NCBI GenBank assembly: GCA_964394145.1
Contig: CAYMVL010000033.1
Span: forward strand, 1-64,000
Source of the DNA: JAFGBN01 sp964394145
GTDB lineage: Bacteria > Chloroflexota > Dehalococcoidia > GIF9 > AB-539-J10
DNA length: 64,000 nucleotides
Direction of reading: 5' to 3'
The position numbers and the translations under genes were made by a program. A model generated the notes under the pieces. The model did not search any database and was not told where the DNA came from. It saw nothing but the letters and a program-made list of their open reading frames with translations. Shown in pieces: positions 19,569 to 28,853 of this stretch. How positions within the stretch are numbered: the first letter of the stretch is position 1; the number at the start of each line of letters is the position of its first letter.

Positions 19569-20038
19569 ATGGCAAGGAATCACGGGCCAAGAGTTGTGCG
19601 TGATAACCTGGAGTAATAGGTACGGAGAAAAGTTCAGCAGTTCATACAGTATGTTCTGGAGGAAGAAAGTGCTGAGCTACTTGGGAGCCAGGAATGGGAT
19701 CGGTGGGCAATTGATAGCTCTCCGCCGCAATGCAATGGCTCACGGAAAAAGACCAACGATGTCTGGTTGTGGTGGTCTCATGCTATAACGGCTCAGGCTA
19801 AGGGGACTGGACGAAGCTTTTTGGGGTTGCGTACTGCCACTGTTCTAAAGAAGAGGCAGAGGCCAATCAACACGACTTTCTGGTGGAATCACCATTTGCG
19901 GGCCTCCGGCTGAGTACGGATCGGGGCAAAGCGCATAAGAAGATCAAGGATGCCACAGCCGTAAGCTGGAAGATACTGCGGCTGACCAAGCAAAGGTCTT
20001 ACCGGTTAGATGCTCCGGATAAGCCGACCCCAGTCTAA
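19569..20038 (+). pseudogene. decayed IS256/Mutator-type transposase
   Basis: Two recognisable ends of a Mutator-type transposase with the middle missing. From the ATG at 19569 a frame reads VRDNLE, two stop codons, then VRRKVQQFIQYVLEEESAELLG, the usual N-terminal helix. From 19802 another segment ends with VESPFAGLRLSTDRGK and WKILRLTKQRSYRLDAP before a TAA at 20036, matching the family C-terminus (ESPFATVRLR..K..RLxAP). About 155 codons remain of about 400. No terminal inverted repeats were found. Confidence 0.7.
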
Positions 20039-20198
20039 CTAGAACTTGGCTTACAGGATAGGAATGAACAAGATAAGGCTAGTCAGCAATAAACGGTCGT
20101 CATGGCTTGGCATTTACACAGTTCTGGATAAGGCCCGACGTTCCTCAAGTGCCGGTAAAACTACTTATGGGGTGCTTTATGGATATAGCAGGCAGGGC

Positions 20199-20792
20199 TC
20201 ATAAGTCCTCAAATACCTTGGGGGCCATCTCTTTTGCTATCCTTCGTATCTCGCTAGCTACAGCCCTAAATTCGGGAAGAGCTCGTTTGGAACTTCTTAA
20301 CTCGATAATGTGGCGAATTTCGCGGAAATTCCAGGTGCAGATTATTTGACTCTCGCAGGCGTTAGGTAAAACATAGCGGGCTGTCTCGGGCTTTATCCCT
20401 TTGGCCAGCAAGTCACGATAGGTGTCCCAGGAATACTTCATGGCCTGTTCAAACTGCTGGTGGGCGCGTTCGTCGCCTTCCTTGATTTCAGGAGGTTCAA
20501 TGTATCTCGGCTCGTTCTCTTTCACATACCTCTGGCTTCTCTGGCTATAACTCGCTAGCCTGTGCCTGATGAGTTCATGTGTCAGAACACGGCTGGCCCG
20601 GATATAAAAAGTAGCGTAAGCATGCTCAATCATTGACTCGTGACCTACCTGTAGCCATTTTTGAATTCGGTCAGGTGTTGTCCCTGTCTTATCCTGTGTA
20701 CTCCAGCACAATCTTCCCGCTGTTTCTATTAGCCTCTCAGCGTCAGGAGTGACTGTAAGCAGCTTAACTTCTATATCATACCCGTTTACCAT
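20199..20792 (-). CDS. thyX: FAD-dependent thymidylate synthase
   Basis: Makes dTMP from dUMP using methylene-THF as carbon donor and NADPH/FAD as reductant. The ThyX signature is present as RHRLASYSQRSQRY near residue 75, preceded by HAYATFYIRASRVLTHELIRH. About 197 residues from the ATG at 20792. A longer frame reaches 20909 but its first 39 residues are Cys/Phe-rich and unlike the family. Use of methylene-THF ties it to the folate pool that also feeds the Wood-Ljungdahl genes. Confidence 0.94.
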   Translation of the reverse strand: MVNGYDIEVKLLTVTPDAERLIETAGRLCWSTQDKTGTTPDRIQKWLQVGHESMIEHAYATFYIRASRVLTHELIRHRLASYSQRSQRYVKENEPRYIEPPEIKEGDERAHQQFEQAMKYSWDTYRDLLAKGIKPETARYVLPNACESQIICTWNFREIRHIIELRSSKRALPEFRAVASEIRRIAKEMAPKVFEDL

Positions 20793-21471
20793 TGTACGTC
20801 TCGTTATAGCAGCCTGTCTGCATCGGATGCAATTCTGGAATGATGCGATTCCAAATCTATTACAGAAAGCATAGGAGCTTAAATAAAGGAAGCACCTATA
20901 CAATATCACACTAAATGAGTCTTCTGCCAGCAGCTCAACATAAGCCTGTCTGTGTTGAGATCTGTCGATGCATTATATAAATAAGGATAACATGCTTTCC
21001 TGCTACCCGCTTGCATAGCAGCACAGCGCAAAAAATCAGCTGCCCCAACTATCTATCCGGTTAGAGAAGCAGGGAGAATCAGACGTTTGAAGAAGTTGAC
21101 TCGTAAAGAAGATACCACTGCCTACTTGAAACCTCATTATCATAACTTCTTACTACCGATATCTTGTTTTCGTCTTCTCTAATGGATTATTTTGGGATGC
21201 ATATAGGCATAGTAGTGATGGAGTGTGATAGTGCCAGCCAGTTGAGATAACATGGTAGCTATATTGTTGCATTAATGTGCTGATGCGTCCCTTCAAGCTA
21301 GCACAGAATATCGCAAGATGTTTAGTTCGTCTTGCTGCTGGGGCTGCGGCTGGCGAAGTCAAGTACCTGGTTTCGCGCAGATAGAGGCCAAGGAACTAAG
21401 ACAGCCCCTGGAACAATTTTGACTCATGGGGTCAAAGCTGATAAGCTAGTGAACTTGGAATAGGAGTGTGA
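20793..21471 (+). other. intergenic region between thyX and glyS
   Basis: About 680 nt between divergently transcribed genes. I see no supported coding frame, no T-box sequence (no TGGNACCGCG-type antiterminator) and no transposon end. Promoters for both genes should lie here but none can be pinned down by eye. Confidence 0.35.
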
Positions 21472-22818
21472 ATGTCTGACAAAGTAGATATGGAGAAAAT
21501 AGTCTCCCTGTGTAAGAGGAGAGGCATTATTTTCCCCAGTAGCGAAATCTATGGAGGTCTGGGTAGCTGCTGGGATTATGGCCCCATAGGAGTCGAACTC
21601 AAGCGCAATCTTAAAGATGCCTGGTGGAAGACAATGGTCCAGGAGCGAGATGATGTAGTGGGCTTAGATGCCAGCATTATGATGCATCCCGCCGTATGGA
21701 AAGCCAGCGGGCATGTTGACAGCTTTACAGACCCTTTGGTCGAGTGTAAGAATTGCCATCTGAGGTGGCGAGCTACCGAGGTAGAGGACAATAAATGTCC
21801 CAAGTGTGGCGGTGATCTCGCCGAGGCCCGTATGTTCAACTTAATGTTTAAGACGTTTATGGGTGCGGTAGAGGAGGAGGCAAGCATTGTTTATCTTCGC
21901 CCTGAAACAGCTCAGGGAATGTTCATAAATTTTGAAAACGTCGTTACGACTTCCAGGAAAAGGTTGCCTTTGGGTATCGCTCAAATAGGGAAGTCCTTCC
22001 GTAACGAAATCACACCTGGCAACTTCATCTTCAGGACGAGGGAGTTCGAGCATATGGAGTTGGAGTATTTTGTGAAGCCCGGGACTGACGAGAGCTGGTT
22101 TAATTACTGGGTCAAGACGCGGTTTGACTGGTATGTAAAACTGGGGATAAAGGAGGAGAACCTGCGTCTCCGCCAGCACGGCAAAGATGAGCTAGCCCAT
22201 TATGCTAAGGATTGCTACGATGTTGAATATCTATTCCCTATGGGCTGGTCGGAGTTGGAGGGGATAGCTAATCGGGGCAACTATGACTTAACCCAGCATG
22301 CCAAGCATAGCGGGAAGGATCTCAGCTATTACGATGGGGAGACTAGAGAAAGGTATATCCCCTATGTTATTGAGCCTTCCGCTGGTGTTGACCGCTCGGT
22401 GCTGGCTTTGCTCGTTGATGCCTATCAGGAAGAAGTGGTGGAGGGAGAAGCGAGGACGGTCTTGCGTCTGCCGCCTTCTTTAGCTCCTGTCAAGGTGGCC
22501 GTCTTGCCCTTATCCAGGAATGAAAAATTGACGCCGCTTGCTAAGGAGGTTTATAAGCAGCTCTGCGGGAGCTTTATGACTTATTATGATGACTCTCAAA
22601 GCATTGGGCGGAGATATAGGCGGCAGGACGAGATTGGCACTCCTTTCTGCGTTACTATAGATTTTGAGTCTCTGGAGGATAAGCAGGTTACTGTCAGGGA
22701 CAGAGATAGTCTGGCGCAAATCCGGGTGCCAATAGACAAATTAGAGCAGATTCTGCAGGCCAAACTTGCTGGCGAGCCTTTTGATGTTTCTCCGTTGTGG
22801 GCGACTAGGCAGAAGTGA
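21472..22818 (+). CDS. glyS: glycyl-tRNA synthetase (dimeric, class II)
   Basis: Charges tRNA-Gly. Single-chain alpha2-type enzyme (the glyQS type), not the tetrameric bacterial type. Class II landmarks: GGLGSCWDYGPIG near residue 30, motif 2 FRNEITPGNFIFRTREFEHMELE near 180 and motif 3 PSAGVDRSVLALLVDAY near 310, then an anticodon-binding domain from about 345. A zinc-like Cys pair set, CKNC and CPKC, lies in the insertion near 82-108. 448 residues is typical. GGAG lies about 8 nt before the ATG. Confidence 0.96.
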   Translation: MSDKVDMEKIVSLCKRRGIIFPSSEIYGGLGSCWDYGPIGVELKRNLKDAWWKTMVQERDDVVGLDASIMMHPAVWKASGHVDSFTDPLVECKNCHLRWRATEVEDNKCPKCGGDLAEARMFNLMFKTFMGAVEEEASIVYLRPETAQGMFINFENVVTTSRKRLPLGIAQIGKSFRNEITPGNFIFRTREFEHMELEYFVKPGTDESWFNYWVKTRFDWYVKLGIKEENLRLRQHGKDELAHYAKDCYDVEYLFPMGWSELEGIANRGNYDLTQHAKHSGKDLSYYDGETRERYIPYVIEPSAGVDRSVLALLVDAYQEEVVEGEARTVLRLPPSLAPVKVAVLPLSRNEKLTPLAKEVYKQLCGSFMTYYDDSQSIGRRYRRQDEIGTPFCVTIDFESLEDKQVTVRDRDSLAQIRVPIDKLEQILQAKLAGEPFDVSPLWATRQK

Positions 22819-22845
22819 GGTCAGCTAGTATACCTAGAGCCATTT

Positions 22846-22974
22846 CTATTTCAATTCTTTCACTAATAGTGGCAGAATCATTTGCAAGTTTCCCGGAATA
22901 CGTGCACCAGCTATCTCAAGGATAACTGCTTTCGCATTCGGGTCGACAGGAAGTATAACTTCAGGTGTCTCAAG
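22846..22974 (-). pseudogene. C-terminal fragment of an unrecognised gene
   Basis: A minus-strand frame encodes about 40 residues with protein-like composition (EVILPVDPNAKAVILEIAGA, then RIPGNLQMILPLLVKELK) ending in TAG, but has a stop immediately upstream and no start. It looks like the tail of a degraded gene. I do not recognise the family. Confidence 0.3.
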
Positions 22975-23030
22975 TCACGTGGTGGATTGAGATACACTCT
23001 GATGTAAGAAGACAATATCCAGGATCTTAA

Positions 23031-24164
23031 CTATGCCATAAGACTCCTACCGATAGTAGCTTTCATAATCTCTTGAGTACCAGATGCTGAAAAGAGCTGC
23101 AGGGCATCTCTCAGGCGGCGAACAACATGATATTCTTCGCTCGCTCCATAGCCACCCATTATTTGTACTGCCTTAAGGGCCACTTTATTGGCCAGGTCAC
23201 AGCTAAGTAGTTTGGCCCGGGCTATATCCACACCTATCTTCTTGATTTCCCGGCCCTGGTCAATTTGCCACGCGGAATAGTAAGAAAGCCATCTAGTGGC
23301 TTCGATTTTAACATTCATATCAACCAGGGCAAACTGTATTGCTTGAAGCTCTCCTATAGGTTTTCCGTATAGCTTCCTTTGCCTAACGAATTCTAATGCA
23401 GTCTCGTAGCACCCTGTGGCGATTCCTAGACCGGTTGCAGCAACCCCTGTTCGACCAATGGTGCTCACCCCCGAAAGGGCTACTGCTAATCCCTTTCCCT
23501 CCTGGCCTAGCAGATTAGATTTCGGGACTCGGCAATTGGTGAAAGCCATTTCGTTGACCGGAATAGTGCGAAATCCGGCAATTCGCTCTCTCCCAGTAAT
23601 TTCAAATCCGGGGGTTCCTTTCTCCACCAGAATCTCATTGAAGCTGTCACCGGTCCGGGTAAGGATGCAGGCAAGATCAGCCACTTCGCCCAAAGTTATA
23701 TAAACCTTTCTGCCGTTGATTATGAATTCGTTTTCTACAATTTCGGCTGTAGTCTGACTGCTTGTGGGGTCAGAGCCTCCCGAAGGCTCGGTGATGGCAG
23801 CGCACATTAGTATCTCACCTTTGCATGAAGGGGGAAGATATTTTCTCTTCTGTTCCTCGGTGCCATAGGTTTGCAGAGACCATTGCATCAGATGTGCTGC
23901 CTCGAAGAAAAACCCCAACGGTGGATAAACTCGAGATATCTCTTCTATCGCTATCATCCTAGCCAGATGTCCCATCTCTGTCCCGCCATATTCCTTTGGT
24001 GTCAAAAGACCCAACAGTCCCAGCTTGGCGGCCTTCCTTACAATGTCGAAAGGTAGTTCCCCCTTATCATCGAGTTCTAAAGCTCTTGGAGCTAATTCAG
24101 CGTCAGCAAACTCACGCACTGCGTATTTCAGCGTCTGTTGCCCTTTAGTAAGATTAAAGTCCAT
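23031..24164 (-). CDS. acyl-CoA dehydrogenase family protein
   Basis: FAD enzyme that oxidises an acyl-CoA to the 2-enoyl-CoA, passing electrons to an electron-transfer flavoprotein. Seen: FAD/substrate motif ICAAITEPSGGSDPTS-like region (MCAAITEPSGGSD) near residue 125, GRKVYITLGEVADLA, helix RQRKLYGKPIGELQAIQ, and QIMGGYGASEEYHVVRRLRDA near 345. The usual C-terminal YEGT, which carries the catalytic Glu of medium-chain enzymes, reads SASGT here, so the base may lie elsewhere, as in isovaleryl-CoA dehydrogenases. 377 residues; the ATG at 24164 follows GAGGAGGT. No etf or hydratase genes adjacent. Confidence 0.9.
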   Translation of the reverse strand: MDFNLTKGQQTLKYAVREFADAELAPRALELDDKGELPFDIVRKAAKLGLLGLLTPKEYGGTEMGHLARMIAIEEISRVYPPLGFFFEAAHLMQWSLQTYGTEEQKRKYLPPSCKGEILMCAAITEPSGGSDPTSSQTTAEIVENEFIINGRKVYITLGEVADLACILTRTGDSFNEILVEKGTPGFEITGRERIAGFRTIPVNEMAFTNCRVPKSNLLGQEGKGLAVALSGVSTIGRTGVAATGLGIATGCYETALEFVRQRKLYGKPIGELQAIQFALVDMNVKIEATRWLSYYSAWQIDQGREIKKIGVDIARAKLLSCDLANKVALKAVQIMGGYGASEEYHVVRRLRDALQLFSASGTQEIMKATIGRSLMA

Positions 24165-24296
24165 ACTACCTCCTCGCCGGTACACTAGTGTAGGGTCGTA
24201 CTCCCTTGGGAACTTCCGTCATATGTAGCTCGTCGCCCACATTTCTTGCGTTAACTCTTCTTGTCCTCCCATTCTCACAGCAAAACCATGTGAGTC

Positions 24297-26012
24297 TTAA
24301 CCGATTAGCCTAAATGCTGTTACATCGACCATTCCCAAATCAGTCAACCTTAGCTCTGGAATCACAGGCAGGGCCAGGAAAGAAAGAATGGAAAATGGCG
24401 CTGGAGGCAAGTTACCCAGGCCAGCTGCAATTCTTTCTAGTTCCTCAAACTGGGCGATAACGACCTCGGCAGGCTCCGGTGAGAGTAAGCCGGCGATGGG
24501 CAGTGGCAGAGAACTAAGAATATCGTGGTTGGCGCAGACGACGAGGCCGCCTTGCAATCTTTGTATTTCCTCGATTGCCCCAAGAATATCCCGGTCATTG
24601 GTGCCTACAGCTACTATGTTGTGCGAGTCATGCGCTATCGATGAAGCTAGTGCCCCTGCTCTTAGTCCAAACCCCTTAACCAGGCCCAAGCCAATATTAC
24701 CTGTAGCTTTATGCCTCTCTACCACTACGAGTTTTAGAATATCACTTTCCACATCGGGCATCACTATGCCATCCACAACTTTTACCTTTTCCATCTTCTT
24801 TTTGGTGACTATCTGTCCCGGTATTATTTCAATGACCGGCCGAGTTTCATGGGAAACGCCAGCCCCCTGTTTGCTTCTTAGGAACAGCGATTCTACCGTT
24901 AGTGGCTTGATATGCACCGTATCCGCTAGCTCTAGAGGAACATCAGGCAACGGGAATAGCGATTTGCCCTGTTTTGCCACCAGCTGCCCTCTATAGAATA
25001 CTCTATCTATTTCCAGCGTATTAAGATTCGACAGAGTTATAAGGTTAGCCAGGTAACCTGGAGCAATGGCCCCACGGTCGTAAAGCCTGAAATACTGGGC
25101 AGCATTAATCGTTGCCATCTGAATTGCCCTGACTGGTTCTAAACCCCTGCTCATGGCTTTTCTAACTACAGCATCGATATCGCCTTGGTGAAGCAAATCA
25201 GAGCAACTGGAGTCATCCACCACAAAGAGGCACCTGTTATAAGTATTGTCGGTAACCAGAGGTAGCAGGGTATCCAGGTTCTTCTCCGAAGAACCTTCGC
25301 GAATCATCAAGTACATGCCTCGCTCTAATTTATCTCTTCCCTCTTCCAGTGTGGTACACTCGTGGTCAGAAAGTATGCCGGCGGCCATATAGGCATTCAG
25401 GTCCTTGCCACTGAGCCCCGGGCTATGCCCGTCGATAACCCTGTTTTTTGAGGCAGCAATCTTGTTCAAAACCTCCTCATTACCGTTAATCACGCCGGGA
25501 AAATTCATCATTTCCCCCAAACCGATTACGTTTGGAACAGTCAGAAGCCTCTTTATCTCCTCACTATCGATTTTGGCTGCTGATGTTTCTAGATCGGTTG
25601 CTGGCACGCAAGACGGAAGCATAAATAATATGTCCAGCGGTAGGGTCTCCGCCCAACCCATGACGAACTCGATGCCTTCTACTCCACACACATTGGCGAT
25701 TTCGTGCAAATCAGTTACCAAGGTGGAAGTACCATGAGGGACTGCCAGCTGCGCATATCTGGCGGGATGAAGCATAGAGCTTTCTATATGTATATGGCCG
25801 TTAATCAGTCCCGGCGCCAGATGACTGCCCTTTAAATCAATAACTTCCTTGCCATTATCGTAATCTCCCACTCCGGCTATCCTGTCTCCATAAATGGCGA
25901 CGTCACCGCTGTCCACAGTCCCGACAAACGTATTTATTATGCGAGCATTCTTTAGCACCAAGTCCGCCGGCGATTGTCCTCTGGCTACCGAGATAAGCTC
26001 TTTTAGACCCAT
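24297..26012 (-). CDS. ade: adenine deaminase
   Basis: Deaminates adenine to hypoxanthine. Amidohydrolase barrel with the metal-binding HxH in INGHIHIESSMLHPARYA near residue 72, DGHSPGLSGKDLNAY near 195, and DDSSCSDLL near 265; the C-terminal adenine-deaminase domain has HDSHNIVAVGTND. 571 residues is usual. Its start is 2 nt from the stop of hpt on the same strand, so adenine to hypoxanthine to IMP is encoded as a two-gene salvage operon. Confidence 0.95.
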   Translation of the reverse strand: MGLKELISVARGQSPADLVLKNARIINTFVGTVDSGDVAIYGDRIAGVGDYDNGKEVIDLKGSHLAPGLINGHIHIESSMLHPARYAQLAVPHGTSTLVTDLHEIANVCGVEGIEFVMGWAETLPLDILFMLPSCVPATDLETSAAKIDSEEIKRLLTVPNVIGLGEMMNFPGVINGNEEVLNKIAASKNRVIDGHSPGLSGKDLNAYMAAGILSDHECTTLEEGRDKLERGMYLMIREGSSEKNLDTLLPLVTDNTYNRCLFVVDDSSCSDLLHQGDIDAVVRKAMSRGLEPVRAIQMATINAAQYFRLYDRGAIAPGYLANLITLSNLNTLEIDRVFYRGQLVAKQGKSLFPLPDVPLELADTVHIKPLTVESLFLRSKQGAGVSHETRPVIEIIPGQIVTKKKMEKVKVVDGIVMPDVESDILKLVVVERHKATGNIGLGLVKGFGLRAGALASSIAHDSHNIVAVGTNDRDILGAIEEIQRLQGGLVVCANHDILSSLPLPIAGLLSPEPAEVVIAQFEELERIAAGLGNLPPAPFSILSFLALPVIPELRLTDLGMVDVTAFRLIG

Positions 26013-26014
26013 GA

Positions 26015-26542
26015 CTAATCCTCCATAAGATAGATATCTGGCAAATAGCGGAATTTTTCATTCCAATCTATACCATAGCCAACGATGAACTTATCGGGCA
26101 CGGTAAACCCGAGGTAATCAATAGATACAGGAATCCTGCGCCGGGATGGCTTGTCTGCCAAGGCGCAGAGTTTCAAGGAAGCTGGTTTCTTCTTATTAAG
26201 ATAGTCAAGTAAGAAAGAGATTGTGATGCCAGTATCCACTATGTCTTCGATTACTACAACACTTCTACCTCTTACCGGTGTGTTGAGTCCTTGGACTACC
26301 CTGACCTTCCCTGAGCTTTCTTTGCCGGCCGCGTAACTGGAGAGCTTGACGAAGTCTACCTCCAGCGAGAAATCCAGCTGGCGGATGAGGTCAGCCATAA
26401 ATATGCAAGAGCCCTTAAGAACTCCAATGAGCAAAGGTTGTCTCCCCAGATAGTCTCTTCTGATTTCAGAGGCTAGCCTTGTTACGGTTCTGGCTATCTC
26501 TTCATGGTCGATAAAGAGCTTGGTTTGCGGCTGAGAGACCAT
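26015..26542 (-). CDS. hpt: hypoxanthine phosphoribosyltransferase
   Basis: Joins hypoxanthine (or guanine) to PRPP to give IMP (GMP). The PRPP loop VVVIEDIVDTGITIS is near residue 100; GVLKGSCIFMADLIRQ and VDFVKLSSYAA are the substrate loops; VGYGIDWNEKFR is the C-terminal signature. About 175 residues from the ATG at 26542; longer in-frame starts to 26617 lack family sequence. Upstream of and tightly coupled to ade, whose product it consumes. Confidence 0.94.
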   Translation of the reverse strand: MVSQPQTKLFIDHEEIARTVTRLASEIRRDYLGRQPLLIGVLKGSCIFMADLIRQLDFSLEVDFVKLSSYAAGKESSGKVRVVQGLNTPVRGRSVVVIEDIVDTGITISFLLDYLNKKKPASLKLCALADKPSRRRIPVSIDYLGFTVPDKFIVGYGIDWNEKFRYLPDIYLMED

Positions 26543-26641
26543 ATTAGTCAATACTATAGTAACACACATTCTCTCAATTATGAACACAGTGCTTGTTTGG
26601 GCGGCAGGCGACCGCATGCAATAATGTAATATGCTCTAGAC

Positions 26642-27472
26642 TCACCTGGATAGACGGCGTCTGCGAAGCAGGGAGAGAAGCCACATTATCCCGATTACAA
26701 CAAAGAACGGGTGTATGTTGATGCTACTATTGCCGCTTCGCTTGATGACGGTAATGGGGGCCTTATCAATCGGTTCTACTTCGACGAGAGCTTCGTCTAA
26801 GACCTCATAAACTCCTATAGTCTCGCCTATGAACCGCTCTGGCATCCAACCTAAGGGGTTATTTTCTCCTGTAGCCTCAGCCCAAATCCAGCCAGGTTCG
26901 CCATTTACGGAAAAAATCTGGTTTGCACTGTCATATCCTGGTAGATACACTAGAGTAGCAGCATGGCTGGAGACCAGTACTATAGCTGAGCGAATGCCTG
27001 CTGCTTTATATATAACAGCAAGTAAAACAGCATAATCCTCACAGTCGCCATAAGCTATGCTCTCAGCCTCGATAGTAGCTGCCAGCTCATCGGCGTTCTG
27101 AGCAAATTCCGGGAAGATGAACTGGTCTTCATCAGGGGTATATCTGACTTTCTCACGTACAAAGGTGAAAATGGCCTCTGCTCTTTGATGAATATCCGGG
27201 TAATCCTGAGCTAATTGCTCACCGATGCGGTAAGCCTTGTCGCTATTTTCACCTAAGCTCTCCCCCAGGATGATAGGATGGAAGTCCCCTGCAGGGGAGA
27301 GTTGAAAGAAACCATCGTGGCCGGCAGCATTGGTGCGGCAGATATCCCAATCATCAAAGGCCTCTCCGCGCTCTTCATAGAAATTTGTTGAGGACGTCGC
27401 CAGGGCCAGAGCTGGTACTGCCGCCAGAAGTATGGCCATTGCAAGCAGAGTTGCTCTCAAATGTCTGGGCAT
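26642..27472 (-). CDS. secreted transglutaminase-like protein with C-terminal membrane anchor
   Basis: A signal peptide (residues 1-26, LLAMAILLAAVPALALA) leads into a transglutaminase-like cysteine protease fold: IFTFVREKVRYTPD, the active Cys in IAYGDCEDYAVLLA near 143, His in SSHAATLVYLPG and a later WAEAT. A hydrophobic segment near 255-267 followed by RRRRLSR would anchor the C-terminus in the membrane. 276 residues. The DUF350-like membrane protein lies 6 nt upstream, so they are co-expressed. Substrate unknown; such proteins may hydrolyse or cross-link peptides outside the cell. Confidence 0.8.
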   Translation of the reverse strand: MPRHLRATLLAMAILLAAVPALALATSSTNFYEERGEAFDDWDICRTNAAGHDGFFQLSPAGDFHPIILGESLGENSDKAYRIGEQLAQDYPDIHQRAEAIFTFVREKVRYTPDEDQFIFPEFAQNADELAATIEAESIAYGDCEDYAVLLAVIYKAAGIRSAIVLVSSHAATLVYLPGYDSANQIFSVNGEPGWIWAEATGENNPLGWMPERFIGETIGVYEVLDEALVEVEPIDKAPITVIKRSGNSSINIHPFFVVIGIMWLLSLLRRRRLSR

Positions 27473-27478
27473 AGAAAT

Positions 27479-27973
27479 TCACAACAGATACATTGTCAGC
27501 GCACTGTGCAGTATTAGACCAAAGAAAATCAGATAACCGAAAACGTATATTCCCACAGCGACTGGGCTCTGCTCCACGCTAACGAAAGGAATTCTGGGCG
27601 TCAACTTATCCATGATGTGCATTAAGGCTATTCCTAGCAAGAGGCTTACCAGAAAACTTATGGCAACTAATCCTAGCCTCCTGGGATCAATCAGAGTCGC
27701 CAATAGGCTACCCCCGGCTACCACCGGGCCGGTTATAACCCCGTGGATAACTAGGCCAACCAAAATAAAGAAACCAGCTATGAATAGGCCTACAGAAGTC
27801 GGGCTTTCTCCTATCTTTTGCCGCTCTTCGATATGCGAAGTAAGGGCGTCCAGAACTCTGATCCCTAGCCATGCCAGTAAAGCACAGATGAATGTCCAGA
27901 TTATGACCCTAGCTATCCAAAGTAGCACGACAACATAAAAAGCAGTGTGTGGCCCTATTTCGTTCACAGGCAT
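27479..27973 (-). CDS. DUF350-like integral membrane protein
   Basis: 164 residues with four predicted membrane segments. It is an internal duplication: a short amphipathic motif (SPTSVGLFIAGFFILVGLVIHG) recurs about 80 residues later as SPVAVGIYVFGYLIFFGLIL, the pattern of the DUF350/YjfL family. First in a two-gene operon with the transglutaminase-like gene, with AGGAGAT before the ATG. Function unknown. Confidence 0.65.
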   Translation of the reverse strand: MPVNEIGPHTAFYVVVLLWIARVIIWTFICALLAWLGIRVLDALTSHIEERQKIGESPTSVGLFIAGFFILVGLVIHGVITGPVVAGGSLLATLIDPRRLGLVAISFLVSLLLGIALMHIMDKLTPRIPFVSVEQSPVAVGIYVFGYLIFFGLILHSALTMYLL

Positions 27974-28060
27974 ATCTCCTCCGCAGAATAAATTGCATAT
28001 TAATCATGATGTGGAATAAGCCTACCGTAAGCTCATACCTATTTGCAAGCCCCTTAGAGC

Positions 28061-28690
28061 ATGGTGTGGGGGGAACAAGCATTACTGCTGTCACAATCCT
28101 GTTGTCACTTTGACATCCCCCCTCGGACTGTCTATCGCTGGAAGGAGTGCAATAACCCCCGGCACCCAGAGAGTCTGGAGGGCCGCTCTCACAGCTCCAG
28201 GCACTTAAGACAGCCTGCTTTTCTAGCAAAGTTGATTAACAGGGCAAGTACAACGGCCTTATGCAGTAAGGAAGCCCGGAGAATATGAGGCTAAAGAACT
28301 GGGGGGTATTGTGGCAGTGGACACAGGGGACGGAAGGCTTTACCAGATATAATATTCAAGCACTTTGCTGCCAGGGATATCATTTCCATACGGGATGTTC
28401 TGGAAGTCCGCATCAGGGTAAGCTCTCGCAGTGCCTCCGGGTTCACCGATACCCTGTTATAGCGAGTGCCATTTCCCGTTGAAAGAGCGTAAAGAACATA
28501 CACCGAGGAGTTCTGTGAGGTAACGGATGCCAGCTTCGATCTGCCAGAGCTAAATCGAGCTCTGTTGGACTGGGAAGTGGTGTATGAAGCTGTTCGTCCT
28601 AGCCGGGCACCGAACTATATTAGCCCATTGGAACATCTGGAACAATATTGGCGAAATAAAAGAAAGGACAAAGTCTCACCAATCATTTGA
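28061..28690 (+). pseudogene. decayed IS481-type transposase (integrase core)
   Basis: Pieces of one transposase in different frames. The N-terminal helix-turn-helix reads CHFDIPPRTVYRWK and SLEGRSHSSRHLRQP from 28061. A middle piece around 28360-28440 reads AARDIISIRDVLEVR. The C-terminus reads EVTDASFDLPELNRALLDWE, then ISPLEHLEQYWRNKRK, ending with TGA at 28688. Much of the catalytic core has been deleted and at least two frameshifts are present. About 630 nt remain of about 1 kb. Confidence 0.72.
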
Positions 28691-28853
28691 ACCAGTACAC
28701 ACTGTTGACGCGTGTTGTTCGTGAATGTATAATGACAGGTAGGTCGCAGAGCGATGTACTGGCCAGACAACTGACTATTACGCGGAACGAGACTACTGTA
28801 CCCGACGGGTGAATCGAGGAGATCTTCCGAATATGATTTGTGCATAGCAGTCA

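Noticed and set aside
20910..21471. T-box leader for glyS
   Set aside because: No antiterminator consensus or specifier-loop pattern was found in the gap.
24388..24996. 202-codon open frame on the plus strand
   Set aside because: Antisense to the adenine deaminase gene.
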